DNA of 64,000 bases from positions 1 to 64,000 of the forward strand of contig JAIXUG010000004.1 in the NCBI GenBank assembly GCA_027484105.1, in the 5' to 3' direction. Below, piece by piece: positions 1-11,334 of this stretch; position 1 is the stretch's first letter; each line of letters opens with the position of its first letter. The stretch is from Comamonadaceae bacterium. Its GTDB lineage: Bacteria; Pseudomonadota; Gammaproteobacteria; Burkholderiales; Burkholderiaceae_C. A program made the position numbers and the translations under genes. Under the pieces are notes generated by a model. The model did no database searches, was not told the DNA's origin, and worked only from the letters and a program-made list of their open reading frames with translations.

Positions 1-563
1 TCCGGGCGGCTGTACATCAGGGTCTTCACATGCCGGTAGTCGTCGGACCCCGCACCCTCGACCATGTAGCAAGCCAGCGTCCAGGGGCTGCCGGAAAAGC
101 CAATGAGGGGCACACGGCCATTGAGCGCCTTGCGGATCGAGGTGACGGCATCGAACACGTAGCGCAGCTTGTTCATGTCGGGCACGGCCAGCTCGGCCAC
201 GGCCGCTTCGTCGCGCACGTTCTTGGCAAAGCGCGGGCCTTCACCTTGGGCAAACGACAGGCCCAGACCCATGGCATCGGGTACGGTGAGGATGTCGCTG
301 AAGAGGATGGACGCGTCCAGCGGGTAACGGTCCAGGGGCTGCAGGGTGACTTCGGTGGCGAAGTCGACATTGGTGGCCAGGCCCATGAAGCTGCCGGCTT
401 TGGCGCGGGTGGCGCAGTACTCGGGTAAATAGCGCCCGGCTTGGCGCATGAGCCACACGGGGGTGTGGTCGGTGGCCTGGCGCAGGCAAGCGCGCAAGAA
501 GGTGTCGTTTTGCAGGGGGGCGAAAGCCGACGAAGACGGGGTGGCGTTGGAGCTTGAATTCAT
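1..563 (-). CDS. hemE: Uroporphyrinogen decarboxylase, N-terminal part (3' end outside window)
   Basis: Cytoplasmic enzyme of haem synthesis that removes four acetate carboxyls from uroporphyrinogen III to give coproporphyrinogen III. The visible 187 codons begin MNSSSNATP at the ATG complementary to 561-563 and run off the left edge. Both family signatures are present: [15 protein letters not shown] around residues 35-49 binds the substrate carboxyls, and [13 protein letters not shown] lies about residue 155. The Asp of LFSDIL (about residue 90), the expected catalytic Asp, is kept. The other reading frames over this stretch give no family match. A 164-base gap separates it from the upstream HTTM gene on the same strand. 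Identification is secure; only the C-terminal half is missing. Confidence 0.96.
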   Translation of the reverse strand, partial: MNSSSNATPSSSAFAPLQNDTFLRACLRQATDHTPVWLMRQAGRYLPEYCATRAKAGSFMGLATNVDFATEVTLQPLDRYPLDASILFSDILTVPDAMGLGLSFAQGEGPRFAKNVRDEAAVAELAVPDMNKLRYVFDAVTSIRKALNGRVPLIGFSGSPWTLACYMVEGAGSDDYRHVKTLMYSRP

Positions 564-727
564 CGTGGCATTTTCGCAGGCCCCAAGGGTCTGGTCCAGC
601 ACAAGTCATCACGAATGTTCGAACTCGTGCGATAGCGTTGCATCGTGCACAAAAGCCATCTGCCCAGCGCAGGCAAAAAGGCTTGGGGGACTTGTGAGCA
701 TGGGCGTTCGGTGCGGAGCTTGGGATG

Positions 728-1507
728 TCAAACCGATGCGCAGTAAAGGATGGCGGGGAAGGTGCTCAACCAGGCCCAGAAAAAGCGGTTGAGTCCAAAG
801 AACCAGAACACCAAAAAGTGGAACACCGTGGCGATGGCGCAGAAGACGACGGCCAGTCGGACATCGAGCAAGGCCAATGGAAACAAGCCCTCCCACAGGG
901 TGAAGCTCCAACTGCACAACATGGCCAGCACTGGCGAACGCAAAATGCTCTTTTCTGGCAGTGGTCCGTAAACGCCATGGTCCAGAAAGACCGTCATGGC
1001 ACGTCCAGAGCGCCACTCAGGACGCATCAGCTTGACCCACCCTGACACAAAGTAGGAACTGAGACTTTGCAAGGCCACGTACCACAAGGCAACATGCCAG
1101 GCGGTGACGCGATCGTTGAACATGGCCAGCCCATGCGCCAGCAGCAAACCGGTCAGGCCCACCAAAGTCATGAAGTCGCTGCCTCCATTGAAAGCACCGC
1201 GCCAACGCAAGAGCAGCAGCAAAGCCATCGCAAAAAGCATGGCCGCGATGCCAGGACCGGCATGGCCCAGCATGAGGGTGATGGAAAGCGCGCCCCGCAG
1301 CCAGAGCATGCTGGCATAGGGCATGGGCTGGAACACCCAGTCCAGGGCACGACGAATCTGGCCAGAGGGCACTTCCGCGCGCTGGACTTGCCAGTTGCCT
1401 ACGCGGTCGAGTGAACGAAGGCGCAAGTATTCGGCCGTTTGCAGCAGCAAGCTCCAGCCCAACAGGAATTCAAAGGCCCTGATGGCGAGTGCTTGATCGA
1501 GGCTCAT
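728..1507 (-). CDS. HTTM-domain (vitamin-K-dependent gamma-carboxylase-like) membrane protein
   Basis: A 259-residue polytopic membrane protein with about six hydrophobic segments. The N-terminal part (AFEFLLGWSLLLQTAEYLRLR), the Trp-rich loops and the C-terminal FFGLNRFFWAWLSTFPAILY resemble the HTTM fold shared with gamma-glutamyl carboxylase, but no carboxylase activity can be inferred. The ATG overlaps the stop of the upstream gene by four bases (ATGA), so the two are probably translationally coupled. A thioesterase gene lies further upstream on the same strand, making a likely three-gene operon. The substrate is unknown. The fold assignment is from memory of the family and moderately sure; the membrane character is clear. 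Confidence 0.7.
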   Translation of the reverse strand: MSLDQALAIRAFEFLLGWSLLLQTAEYLRLRSLDRVGNWQVQRAEVPSGQIRRALDWVFQPMPYASMLWLRGALSITLMLGHAGPGIAAMLFAMALLLLLRWRGAFNGGSDFMTLVGLTGLLLAHGLAMFNDRVTAWHVALWYVALQSLSSYFVSGWVKLMRPEWRSGRAMTVFLDHGVYGPLPEKSILRSPVLAMLCSWSFTLWEGLFPLALLDVRLAVVFCAIATVFHFLVFWFFGLNRFFWAWLSTFPAILYCASV

Positions 1508-2043
1508 GAACGAACCGCCATGATCGGAGACAACAACAACTGCTCATCGCCTGGCTGGCCCAGCCGCAACAAGCGCACCTCGAATTGAAAAGCGCACGGT
1601 GTTGACCATGTGGGGGCGTCCACCAGCGCCATGTCACCCCAATGGCCGTTTTCAACCGCATCTCGGGCCAGCCTGGTCACCAATTGGTAGCTGACGCAAT
1701 CGCGGATGTCGGCGTCTTCTTTCAGGTCATGGATGTCGGAGGCCAGATGTTCAACCAGGTTCTGGTGTGACAGGGCCAGGTTCACCGCCGGGTTGTGAAA
1801 CAGGTGTGTGCTCTGGCGAGGCAAGCGGGGGTAGACGGGGTGCCAACTGGACCACTGACCATCCCGGTCTTGAGCGCGCACCCACAGGCGTGGCGAGGAA
1901 CCCAAGCCATGAAAAAATTGCCAATTGGGGAAAAAGGCACGCAACAAAAAAAGCCAAGGGCCCTTGAAGGTGCGTTGACGCTTGCGCAAAGCCAGCACCA
2001 GCAGTGCAAAGTAGGCCACGATCAGCAGCGCGATGAACTCCAT
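1504..2043 (-). CDS. Membrane-anchored protein of unknown function
   Basis: About 179 residues from the ATG at 2041-2043 (MEFIALLIVAYFALLVLALR). A longer frame extends to 2187, but that would run into the coding end of the thioesterase gene, so the internal ATG was chosen. There is one N-terminal transmembrane segment (residues 3-18), then a basic stretch and a soluble domain rich in Trp, His and Leu. I do not recognise the domain. Its stop overlaps the start of the HTTM-domain gene (ATGA), and it begins 37 bases after the thioesterase stop. The tight packing suggests it works with the HTTM protein at the membrane. Partner or function is inference only. Confidence 0.7.
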   Translation of the reverse strand: MEFIALLIVAYFALLVLALRKRQRTFKGPWLFLLRAFFPNWQFFHGLGSSPRLWVRAQDRDGQWSSWHPVYPRLPRQSTHLFHNPAVNLALSHQNLVEHLASDIHDLKEDADIRDCVSYQLVTRLARDAVENGHWGDMALVDAPTWSTPCAFQFEVRLLRLGQPGDEQLLLSPIMAVRS

Positions 2044-2080
2044 GTCGCGGATTATGGTGCGAAAGGGGATTGCCCAGCCT

Positions 2081-2887
2081 TCAATCCTTGAAGTAAACGG
2101 TTTGGTGGGTGGTGGCAAGCAATTGACCCTGATGGCTCCAAAGTTCGCCACTTTGGTCAAAAAATCCTTGGTGAAAGGTATTGGCACGGGCCGTGCCGAT
2201 CACATAGTGGTCCGACTGTGCGGCCATCGCGGCTTCATCGGCATGGAAGTAAGTGGTGATGGACACCGTGCCAATGGGGGATGGTTTGCGCCTGCGAACG
2301 AAGATGCGCGGGAAGAAGCTGTCGCTGATGGCCATCAGGGCAGGGTAGTCCAAGGGGCGAGGCGGATGGTCGCGCACCCACAAACGTGACTGTGAATGGG
2401 CTTGCTCCTGACCGTCAAAAGCATCAGGAAAAGCACCTTCGATGAATCGCATGTCATACCGTTGGACCCAGGCGGGGCGGTTTTCCGTGGGCATGCGCGC
2501 AAGGGAGGAGGGCGATGTCAGGTTTTGCGGTGTCTGTGCTTCTGTGTCAGACCATGTGAGTCTGCGTTCGGCAAAAACCGCAGTGGCCAAAGCCACCACG
2601 CCCGACGCTTGCCGGGCTTCGATGACCCAGTGTTGGGTCGAACGGTTGGTGCGTGCGGCGCGGGTGCAAATGGTGAAGGGGCCATCGGCCAGTGGGGCCG
2701 CGAAGTTCAGTGTGAAGGCCACGGGCACGCCGATTTTTTTCGGGTGCTGAATCACGGCTTGCAGCAAGGCCGCACAGGTGGCGCCACCAAATGGCCCAAT
2801 CATGTTGGCATAGTCGGACTGGGTGTGGGCCAAAAATTCATCTTCGGCGATGGGCTTGAGGGTGATGACAGCGTCCAGTGGGTGCAT
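2081..2887 (-). CDS. Acyl-CoA thioesterase-like protein, double hotdog fold (TesB type)
   Basis: A 268-residue cytoplasmic protein resembling TesB-like thioesterases, which hydrolyse acyl-CoA to free acid and CoA. The first hotdog carries MIGPFGGATCAALLQAV (about residues 29-45) and VAFTLNFAAPL. The second carries PALMAISDSFFPRIF, GTVSITTYFHAD and a C-terminal HQGFFDQSGELWSHQGQLL, where the usual GQ-L-A ending of the family is seen. It is the first gene of a leftward operon with a membrane-anchored unknown and an HTTM protein. The divergent rfbA starts 109 bases away, so both promoters sit in 2888-2996. The natural acyl substrate cannot be read from sequence. Confidence 0.8.
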   Translation of the reverse strand: MHPLDAVITLKPIAEDEFLAHTQSDYANMIGPFGGATCAALLQAVIQHPKKIGVPVAFTLNFAAPLADGPFTICTRAARTNRSTQHWVIEARQASGVVALATAVFAERRLTWSDTEAQTPQNLTSPSSLARMPTENRPAWVQRYDMRFIEGAFPDAFDGQEQAHSQSRLWVRDHPPRPLDYPALMAISDSFFPRIFVRRRKPSPIGTVSITTYFHADEAAMAAQSDHYVIGTARANTFHQGFFDQSGELWSHQGQLLATTHQTVYFKD

Positions 2888-2996
2888 GGCTCAAAAGTGT
2901 GTGAGTGGATTCCAGACCGATTGGAACAGCCAAATCCTTGGCTGGCAGGCGCCTGCGTGACTTTTCGGGGCGGGTTCAGGTCACCTAAAATAAGCC

Positions 2997-3869
2997 ATGA
3001 ACAAGCGAAAAGGCATCATCCTCGCAGGCGGCTCCGGCACCCGCCTTTACCCCGTGACACAAGCGGTGAGCAAGCAGCTCATGCCGGTGTACGACAAGCC
3101 CATGGTCTATTACCCGCTGACCACATTGATGCTGGCGGGCATTCGCGATGTGCTCTTGATCAGCACCCCGCAAGACACGCCGCGATTTACCGAGTTGCTG
3201 GGCGACGGCAGCCAGTGGGGCATGAACATCCAGTATGCGGTGCAACCCAGTCCCGATGGTCTCGCGCAAGCCTTCATCATCGGTAAGGACTTTGTGGGCC
3301 AAGACCCGAGCGCTTTGGTGCTGGGCGACAACATTTTTTATGGCCATGACCTGGTCAAACTGCTGGGCAGCGCCAATGCGCGTGACCAAGGCGCCAGCGT
3401 GTTTGCCTACCATGTGCACGATCCTGAACGTTATGGCGTGGTCGATTTCGACGCGCAGTCGCGCGCCTTGTCGATCGAAGAAAAGCCCAAAGCCCCCAAG
3501 AGCAATTACGCGGTCACTGGCCTGTATTTTTACGACCAACAGGTCTGCGATATTGCCGCCGACATCCAGCCTTCAGCCCGTGGGGAGCTGGAGATCACCG
3601 ATGTGAACAAGCGCTACCTCGAGCTGAACCAGCTGAATGTGGAAATCATGGGCCGTGGCTATGCCTGGCTGGACACCGGCACGCACGACAGCTTGTTGGA
3701 GGCTGCGGGCTTCATCGCCACCTTGCAAAAACGCCAGGGTTTGATGGTGGCTTGCCCTGAGGAGATCGCTTTCCATCAACACTGGATCGATGCTGCCGCC
3801 GTGCAAAAACTGGCCGCGCCCTTGGCCAAGAACGGTTACGGGCAATACCTGCTGAGCTTGCTCAAGTGA
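2997..3869 (+). CDS. rfbA: Glucose-1-phosphate thymidylyltransferase
   Basis: RmlA joins dTTP and glucose-1-phosphate to dTDP-glucose, the first step of dTDP-L-rhamnose synthesis for surface polysaccharide. The 290 residues match the usual RmlA length. The nucleotide-binding signature [11 protein letters not shown] (residues 11-21) and [16 protein letters not shown] are intact, as are [10 protein letters not shown] (Mg/sugar site) and [20 protein letters not shown]. The ATG follows a TAAAAT-like -10 by few bases, so the leader is short. rfbC follows after 106 bases, but rfbB and rfbD, needed to complete the pathway, are not in the window. Very secure. Confidence 0.97.
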   Translation: MNKRKGIILAGGSGTRLYPVTQAVSKQLMPVYDKPMVYYPLTTLMLAGIRDVLLISTPQDTPRFTELLGDGSQWGMNIQYAVQPSPDGLAQAFIIGKDFVGQDPSALVLGDNIFYGHDLVKLLGSANARDQGASVFAYHVHDPERYGVVDFDAQSRALSIEEKPKAPKSNYAVTGLYFYDQQVCDIAADIQPSARGELEITDVNKRYLELNQLNVEIMGRGYAWLDTGTHDSLLEAAGFIATLQKRQGLMVACPEEIAFHQHWIDAAAVQKLAAPLAKNGYGQYLLSLLK

Positions 3870-3975
3870 GTGTGCTTTCAGGGCGATGGGGCGTCCCTGC
3901 CATCTGGTGCTTGCCCCTCGAAGATCGCCAAATTCTTGAACCCTCATTCGCCCAAGACCTGTAAACAGACTTTTT

Positions 3976-4527
3976 ATGCCCTACACCGTCACGCTCACCG
4001 CCATTCCTGAAGTGTTGTTGCTGGAGCCGCAGGTCTTCGGTGATGCGCGGGGGTTCTTTTTCGAGTCCTTCAACCAACGCGACTTTGCTGAGAAAACGGG
4101 TGTTGACTTGCCCTTTGTGCAGGACAACCACAGCAAATCGGCCCAAGGGGTGTTGCGCGGTTTGCATTACCAGATCCAGCACCCGCAGGGCAAACTGGTG
4201 CGCGTGGTGCAAGGCCAGGTGTTTGATGTGGCGGTGGATTTGCGCCAAAGCTCGGCCACTTTTGGCCAATGGGTGGGGGTGTATCTGGACGCCCAAAAAC
4301 ACCAGCAGCTGTGGGTGCCGCCGGGTTTTGCCCACGGCTTTGTGGTGCTCAGTGAAACAGCCGAGTTTTTGTACAAAACCACCGATTACTGGTACCCCGC
4401 CCATGAACGCAGCCTGCGCTGGGACGACCCCACGGTGGGCATTGCCTGGCCCATCAGCGGCCAACCTCTGCTGGCCGCCAAAGACGCGGCCGCCGTGGGT
4501 TTGGCGCAGGCCGACAAGTTCGCCTGA
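3976..4527 (+). CDS. rfbC: dTDP-4-dehydrorhamnose 3,5-epimerase
   Basis: RmlC epimerises dTDP-4-keto-6-deoxyglucose at C3 and C5, the third step of dTDP-rhamnose synthesis. It is a cupin-fold cytoplasmic protein of 183 residues, the normal length. Visible hallmarks are ARGFFFESFN near the start, the phosphate and substrate loop QDNHSKSAQGVLRGLHYQ with the catalytic His (about residue 63), VRVVQGQVFDVAVDLR, and PPGFAHGFVVLSE. It lies 106 bases behind rfbA and is probably co-transcribed with it. It converges with the kinase gene at 4622. Secure assignment. Confidence 0.97.
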   Translation: MPYTVTLTAIPEVLLLEPQVFGDARGFFFESFNQRDFAEKTGVDLPFVQDNHSKSAQGVLRGLHYQIQHPQGKLVRVVQGQVFDVAVDLRQSSATFGQWVGVYLDAQKHQQLWVPPGFAHGFVVLSETAEFLYKTTDYWYPAHERSLRWDDPTVGIAWPISGQPLLAAKDAAAVGLAQADKFA

Positions 4528-4621
4528 GGGCCAATCGGCCAAGCCTCAAGCCGGTCGGATGGGCTTTGGGGACTTTCGGCTCAGCGTGACCCGGCCCGTG
4601 CCGAGGTCAATGGCTTCGCAG

Positions 4622-5620
4622 TCAGGTTTTCTGGAACTCCGCGTGGATCTGCTGCATTTGCGCCGCGCTCAAGCGGTTGCCGTGTTGGCTGACCACGGCG
4701 GCTGCCGTGCGGTTGGCCAGCGCAGCGGCTTCGGAGGGGGTTTGGCCGTGGGTGATGCCGAACAAAAATGTGCCAGCAAACATGTCGCCCGCGCCGTTGG
4801 TGTCCACGGCCTTGGTGGGCACGGCAGGCACTTGCGTGCGCTGCTGGCCTTGCACCACGATGCAGCCTTGGGGGCCGCGGGTCAGGCAGACGGTTTTGGC
4901 CAAGGCTGACAGCTGACCGATGATGGCGTCCAGGTCGGTGGTGCCACACCAGGTTTGCGCTTCCTCTTCGTTGGCAAACAAATAGTCGAGACCGTCGCCG
5001 ATCATGGCCTCCAGACCAGCGCGGCAGAAGTTGATCATGCTCACATCGCTGAGCGTCAAGCCCGTTTGCACCTGGTGTTCAAGGGCGATTTGACGGCCTT
5101 TGACAGCGGCGTCCAGGCCCGTCGGCGAGGCGGCCAAGTAGCCTTCCATGTAATAGATCTTCGATTTGGCGATGTCTTGCGGGTGCAGAGCGCTCGCGTC
5201 CAACTGTGAGGTGGCACCCAAAAATGTGCACATGCTGCGCTCTGCGTCGGGTGTGACCAGCACCATGCAGCTGCCGGTTTGGCCTTCTTGCGCCTGTGTG
5301 TGGCTCAGGTTGGTGGCCACGCCGTTGGCCTGCAGGTCCTGGCTGTAGAAGGCCCCCAGTTCGTCTTTGGCCACGCGGCACGAATAGAAGGCCTTGCCAC
5401 CCAATTGGGCGAGCGCCACCACGGTGTTGCCCGCCGAGCCACCGCCTGTACGGCGTGCATGCAGGCCTTGCACATGGGTGAGCAATTGGGCGCGCTGTTC
5501 GGTGTCGATCAGCGTCATGTGGCGCTTGCTCACGCCCATGGCGTTCAGCAATGCATCGGAGACTTCGTATTCGGTATCGACCAGGGCATTGCCGATCGCG
5601 TAAAGGTGGTAGTGGGACAT
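4622..5620 (-). CDS. PfkB-family carbohydrate/nucleoside kinase (adenosine kinase-like)
   Basis: A ribokinase-fold kinase of 332 residues. GGSAGNTVVALAQLGGKAFY (residues 60-79) is the N-terminal substrate and dimer motif, and DTNGAGDMFAGTFLFG (about residues 275-290) is PfkB signature 2, with the anion hole and the catalytic Asp. The overall length and the sequence MSHYHLYAIGNALVD resemble the bacterial proteins annotated as adenosine kinase, which may phosphorylate adenosine, ribose or another sugar. It stands alone between rfbC and radC with no pathway partner, so the substrate is open. Family sure, substrate not. Confidence 0.9.
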   Translation of the reverse strand: MSHYHLYAIGNALVDTEYEVSDALLNAMGVSKRHMTLIDTEQRAQLLTHVQGLHARRTGGGSAGNTVVALAQLGGKAFYSCRVAKDELGAFYSQDLQANGVATNLSHTQAQEGQTGSCMVLVTPDAERSMCTFLGATSQLDASALHPQDIAKSKIYYMEGYLAASPTGLDAAVKGRQIALEHQVQTGLTLSDVSMINFCRAGLEAMIGDGLDYLFANEEEAQTWCGTTDLDAIIGQLSALAKTVCLTRGPQGCIVVQGQQRTQVPAVPTKAVDTNGAGDMFAGTFLFGITHGQTPSEAAALANRTAAAVVSQHGNRLSAAQMQQIHAEFQKT

Positions 5621-5718
5621 GGCGGTATGAACTTGAAGAAAACAAGGAGTTTAGCGGCTGCTTGCGCGTGTTTGCTGGGCCTGGGCAGCAGGCTGGCGCG
5701 GCGGTTTCAAGCAGGGCT

Positions 5719-6390
5719 TCACATCAAGCCCTGCTCCGCCATGGACAGGGTCTGCCCTTGGCTGACGATGATGTGGTCGAGCACGCGCACATCGACCAGC
5801 GCCAAAGAGGCTTTGAGGGTCTGGGTCAGGTGCTCGTCGGCCCGGCTGGGCTGCACCGAGCCGCTGGGGTGGTTGTGGCTGAGCACCACGGCCGCGGCCT
5901 GGTGGTGCAGGGCGCGCAGAACCACTTCACGCGGGTAAACGCTGGTTTGGCTGAGCGTGCCCCGAAAAAGTTCTTCCATGGCCAGCATGCGGTTTTGGTG
6001 GTCCAGAAACAGCACGGCAAAAACCTCGTGGTTTTTGTGGGCCAGTTGCAACTGCAAAAACTGCTTGACCGCATCGGGTGTGTGGAAGGCGGCGCGCTCT
6101 TTGAGGCGCTGGCTCAGGGCGCGCCGTGCCAGCTCGAACACCGCCAGCAACTCGGCCTGTTTGGCGGGCCCCAAGCCCTTCACCAACTTGAGCGACTGCA
6201 CCGACGCATGGAGCAGGCCCGCGATGCCGTCGGGCCCGAGCAGTTCTTCGGAGAGCTGAAAGACGTTTTTGCCCGCCATGCCGGTGCGCAACAAAATGGC
6301 CAGCAACTCCACATCGCTGAGCGCCTGCGGACCACGGGCGAGCAGTTTTTCGCGCGGACGCGCATCCGTTGGCAAGTCTTTGATGCCCAT
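5719..6390 (-). CDS. radC: RadC-like JAMM/MPN domain protein
   Basis: A 223-residue member of the RadC/YicR family. The N-terminal helix-hairpin-helix-like half ([34 protein letters not shown]) precedes a C-terminal JAB1/MPN domain with the zinc motif [14 protein letters not shown] and the conserved Glu of MEELFRGTL. The historical DNA-repair role of RadC is disputed and the activity is unknown. The open frame can be extended two codons to a TTG, but the ATG at 6388-6390 has a strong GGGAGGGG ribosome site at good spacing, so that start was taken. It is divergent from fkpB across 130 bases. Confidence 0.93.
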   Translation of the reverse strand: MGIKDLPTDARPREKLLARGPQALSDVELLAILLRTGMAGKNVFQLSEELLGPDGIAGLLHASVQSLKLVKGLGPAKQAELLAVFELARRALSQRLKERAAFHTPDAVKQFLQLQLAHKNHEVFAVLFLDHQNRMLAMEELFRGTLSQTSVYPREVVLRALHHQAAAVVLSHNHPSGSVQPSRADEHLTQTLKASLALVDVRVLDHIIVSQGQTLSMAEQGLM

Positions 6391-6520
6391 GTTCAAGCCC
6401 CTCCCTGGAGCAGCCTTCGGCCTTGCTTGCCCCTATCGCGGGGCGGGTCGGCCGGGCTTTTTACAATAGTGACTTGTTTATGCCTGTTCGGTCGCGTTTG
6501 CGGCATTCCAGAAAACCCTT

Positions 6521-6963
6521 ATGTCCATTGTTGAACCCGCCTCTTTCTTGACGCTGCACTACCGCCTGGCAGGGCCGCAAGGCGACATCATCAACACCTT
6601 CAACGAAAAGCCCGCCACCATGTCGCTGGGTTCGGGCACCTTGTCGCCTGCCTTGGAGCAGCGTTTGCTGGGCCTGGCAGAAGGCACCCGGGTGGTGATG
6701 GAGATTCCGGCGGGTGAGGCTTTTGGGGACCACATTGCCGAGATGCAGCAATGGGTGGCCCGCAAGCTGCTCAATGAGCTGGGCGATCCGACAGAAAAAT
6801 ACGTGGCGGGCGACGTGGTGCAATTTCCCACGCCCGATGGTTTGGGTTCTTATGCGGGCACGGTCTTGCAAGTGAACGAAGAGGGCGCGGTGTTGTTTGA
6901 CTTCAACCACCCGCTGGCAGGTCAGCCTGTGACCTTTGAAGTCGAACTGATCGGGGTGCTGTG

Positions 6964-6964
<1 letters not shown>
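6521..6964 (+). CDS. fkpB: FKBP-type peptidyl-prolyl cis-trans isomerase, SlpA/FkpB type
   Basis: A 147-residue FKBP-fold prolyl isomerase of the SlyD/SlpA branch. It opens with VEPASFLTLHYRLAGPQGDIINTF, has the GSGTLSPALEQRLLGLAEG flap, IPAGEAFGDHI, and the inserted IF domain around residues 72-122, closing with FDFNHPLAGQPVTFEVELIGV. Unlike SlyD it has no metal-binding His-rich tail. The stop overlaps the start of ispH (TGATG). The fkpB-ispH pair is conserved across proteobacteria, which supports the call; the link between the two functions is not understood. It is the upstream gene of a block that continues into serS. Confidence 0.93.
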
Positions 6965-9241
<2,277 letters not shown>

Positions 9242-9275
9242 TAGAATACCGGCTTCGACAAACGAAACCGAACCC

Positions 9276-9365
<90 letters not shown>

Positions 9366-9380
9366 GTGACCCAGTAAACA

Positions 9381-9402
9381 TGCGCCTTTCGGCGCATTTT
9401 TT
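9381..9402 (+). terminator. Intrinsic terminator after tRNA-Ser
   Basis: Stem TGCGCC (9381-9386), loop TTTC, stem GGCGCA (9391-9396), then six T. It ends the serS/tRNA-Ser transcript 16 bases after the tRNA. Confidence 0.9.
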
Positions 9403-9475
9403 ATTTCGACCCCCCCAATGTACCCACCATTAAAATTTGGTGCGTCTGGCATGGCTGACTGGTCGTTGCGCAGCT

Positions 9476-10069
9476 TTAGGAAACAAGCAAGCCACCAAAC
9501 AGATCGGCAATCGCGCAGGCGGTGGCCTTCGTGTCCACTGCCAAACCTACCTCGCTTCCCAGTTGAAGACCGCTGAACAGTGCCAGCAAAATAGCTGCAG
9601 TTCCATCGCTGTCGACCGATTTGCGGATCCAGCCCTCAGCCTTTCCCTGCTCGAGTTGACGCGAGATCATCTGTCGCAATGTTTCGTCGACCGCAAGTAG
9701 TCGTTTTCGACCCTCAACGTCGCGAGCCAGTTCCAACCAGCTGTCGGTGCCGAGCTCAAAACCCTTGGGCTCGATGAGCTGTGCGAGTTCTTCCGCTGTT
9801 ATTTGCGTCAGCCAGAGAATGCCCTCCTTTGTTGAGAGCTGCTCGATTTCCGATCGCAAGCGCTCGAACTCAACATCGGCAATCGCCGCGATCATCGATC
9901 GCTTGTCGGGAAAGTGACGGAACAGAGTGCCTGCGCTTAGACCCGATTCCGCACAGATGTCTTCAGTTCGCGCAAGGTGAAAGCCCTTGGCTTTGAATAC
10001 GCGGGCTGCTGCAGCGAGGATGTCCTGTCTCCGTGTCGCATGCAACGCCTCGTCCCGTGTTCTGGCCAT
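9476..10069 (-). CDS. TetR/AcrR-family transcriptional regulator
   Basis: A dimeric DNA-binding repressor of about 197 residues. The N-terminal TetR helix-turn-helix is plain: ATRRQDILAAAARVFKAKGF, then TEDICAESGLSAGTLFRHFPDKRSMIAAI (roughly residues 14-62). The C-terminal ligand domain has no diagnostic residues. The ATG at 10067-10069 (MARTRDEAL) was preferred to a start five codons upstream. It is divergent from a DUF418 membrane protein, and a perfect 6-bp inverted repeat (10086-10106) sits between the two starts, so it probably controls that gene and itself. It is the first gene of the lower-GC accessory stretch. The inducer is unknown. Confidence 0.9.
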   Translation of the reverse strand: MARTRDEALHATRRQDILAAAARVFKAKGFHLARTEDICAESGLSAGTLFRHFPDKRSMIAAIADVEFERLRSEIEQLSTKEGILWLTQITAEELAQLIEPKGFELGTDSWLELARDVEGRKRLLAVDETLRQMISRQLEQGKAEGWIRKSVDSDGTAAILLALFSGLQLGSEVGLAVDTKATACAIADLFGGLLVS

Positions 10070-10085
10070 GTTTTTCCTCAGCAAA

Positions 10086-10106
10086 GAATTATGGATGGAG
10101 TAATTC
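10086..10106. promoter_or_regulatory. Candidate TetR operator (inverted repeat)
   Basis: GAATTA (10086-10091) and TAATTC (10101-10106) form a perfect inverted repeat with a 9-base spacer, in the 86-base gap between the divergent TetR gene and the DUF418 gene, 17 bases upstream of the TetR ATG. Size and position suit a TetR dimer site. Binding is inferred. Confidence 0.5.
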
Positions 10107-10155
10107 GTCGCATTATATTATGATCTTGATCGGCTCAACTTTATTGAAGTCTGAC

Positions 10156-11334
10156 ATGGTCACCCCTTCACCTTCCGCGTCTCTCTCCCCATTGCCGCGG
10201 CAAGAGTTCGCTGATGAACTGCGCGGCTTCGCTCTGCTCGGCATCATCTTTGTCAATGCCCCATTCCTCGGTATCTCAGCCGAGGGATTCACCGCGGACT
10301 CGGTACTCGCCTGGTACGACCGCGTGGCAGCATTTGCCGTCATCGCGTTCGCTCAGGCGAAGTTCTATCTGCTGTTCGCCTTTCTGTTCGGCTACAGCAT
10401 GCACTTCATAGTCAAAGACGGAGGTGTAACTTCTGTACGTCGGTTCCGGCGACGCCTGCTGGGCCTCGGTCTTCTAGGTATCGCGCATGCTGCACTGCTT
10501 TTTGTGGGCGACATCTTATTTTTATATGCCGTATTGGGTGTCACTCTGATGTGGATGCGCCGTCTCAGTGATCGGATGGTTCTGCGCGTAGCAGTTATTG
10601 CGGGGTTTGCTTGGTTACTTCTGCTGGCTGCTCTCACGATGGCAGTCATGGCGGAGCCCGGCGGTTCTCTTACTGATGAGGACTGGATTGTTGCCGGTCA
10701 AGCATTGAATCAAGCGATGCGAGAGGGCGGCTTTATCGAGGCGACCGCTGCTCGGGTTTCTTTCTGGCCCTTGGCATCCTCAACGATCTTCTTGCTCAAC
10801 GGCTTGGGCGTACTGGCGGCGTTTGCACTCGGCCTGGTGGCTGGACGACGCGGCCTTTTGGCTCGTCCCGAGCTTCACAGGTCACTTTGGCAGGCTGGTC
10901 TGCGCTGGGGCCTATACCCTGGACTGTGTCTCGGATTCCTGTCGGCGTGGCTCGTTGTTGGTCCTGGCGCTCAGGTCGGGTCTTGGGGGCTGCGCGAAAC
11001 GGCCGGGATAGCACTCGGATTTGCCGGAGCGCCATTACTTAGTTGGGGTTATGTGTCGGTACTCGCCACGCTGCATGCAGGTGGAGTGCGGGGTCTAGCC
11101 ATGTTCAGGCCGGCGGGCAGGATGAGCCTGAGTGGGTATATCGGAGAGTCGCTCTTGCTGTCGTTGGTTTTCTGTGCCTATGGTTTGGGCCTGTTCGGCA
11201 AACTCAATGCGGGAGCGGTATCGGCGCTGGCTCTGGGTACTTGGATCGCACTAGACCTGCTAGCAAAGGCGACGCAATCTCGCTGGGCATCAGGACCTTT
11301 AGAAAGCCTTCTACGGCGATTCAGCGCAGGATGA
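10156..11334 (+). CDS. DUF418 / YeiB-like polytopic membrane protein
   Basis: A 392-residue inner-membrane protein with about eight to ten hydrophobic segments. The start region RQEFADELRGFALLGIIFVN and the KFYLLFAFLFGYSMHF segment are characteristic of the DUF418/YeiB group. The C-terminal half (AMFRPAGRMSLSGYIGESLLLSLVF) is the DUF418 domain proper, with the conserved GRMSL-Y run. Start: ATG at 10156 (MVTPSPSASL); in-frame upstream codons back to 10033 would overlap the TetR gene. The family has no established function, though transport or acyl-transfer-like roles have been suggested. It uses TTA and ATA codons more than the flanking core genes. Probably repressed by the divergent TetR. Confidence 0.85.
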   Translation: MVTPSPSASLSPLPRQEFADELRGFALLGIIFVNAPFLGISAEGFTADSVLAWYDRVAAFAVIAFAQAKFYLLFAFLFGYSMHFIVKDGGVTSVRRFRRRLLGLGLLGIAHAALLFVGDILFLYAVLGVTLMWMRRLSDRMVLRVAVIAGFAWLLLLAALTMAVMAEPGGSLTDEDWIVAGQALNQAMREGGFIEATAARVSFWPLASSTIFLLNGLGVLAAFALGLVAGRRGLLARPELHRSLWQAGLRWGLYPGLCLGFLSAWLVVGPGAQVGSWGLRETAGIALGFAGAPLLSWGYVSVLATLHAGGVRGLAMFRPAGRMSLSGYIGESLLLSLVFCAYGLGLFGKLNAGAVSALALGTWIALDLLAKATQSRWASGPLESLLRRFSAG

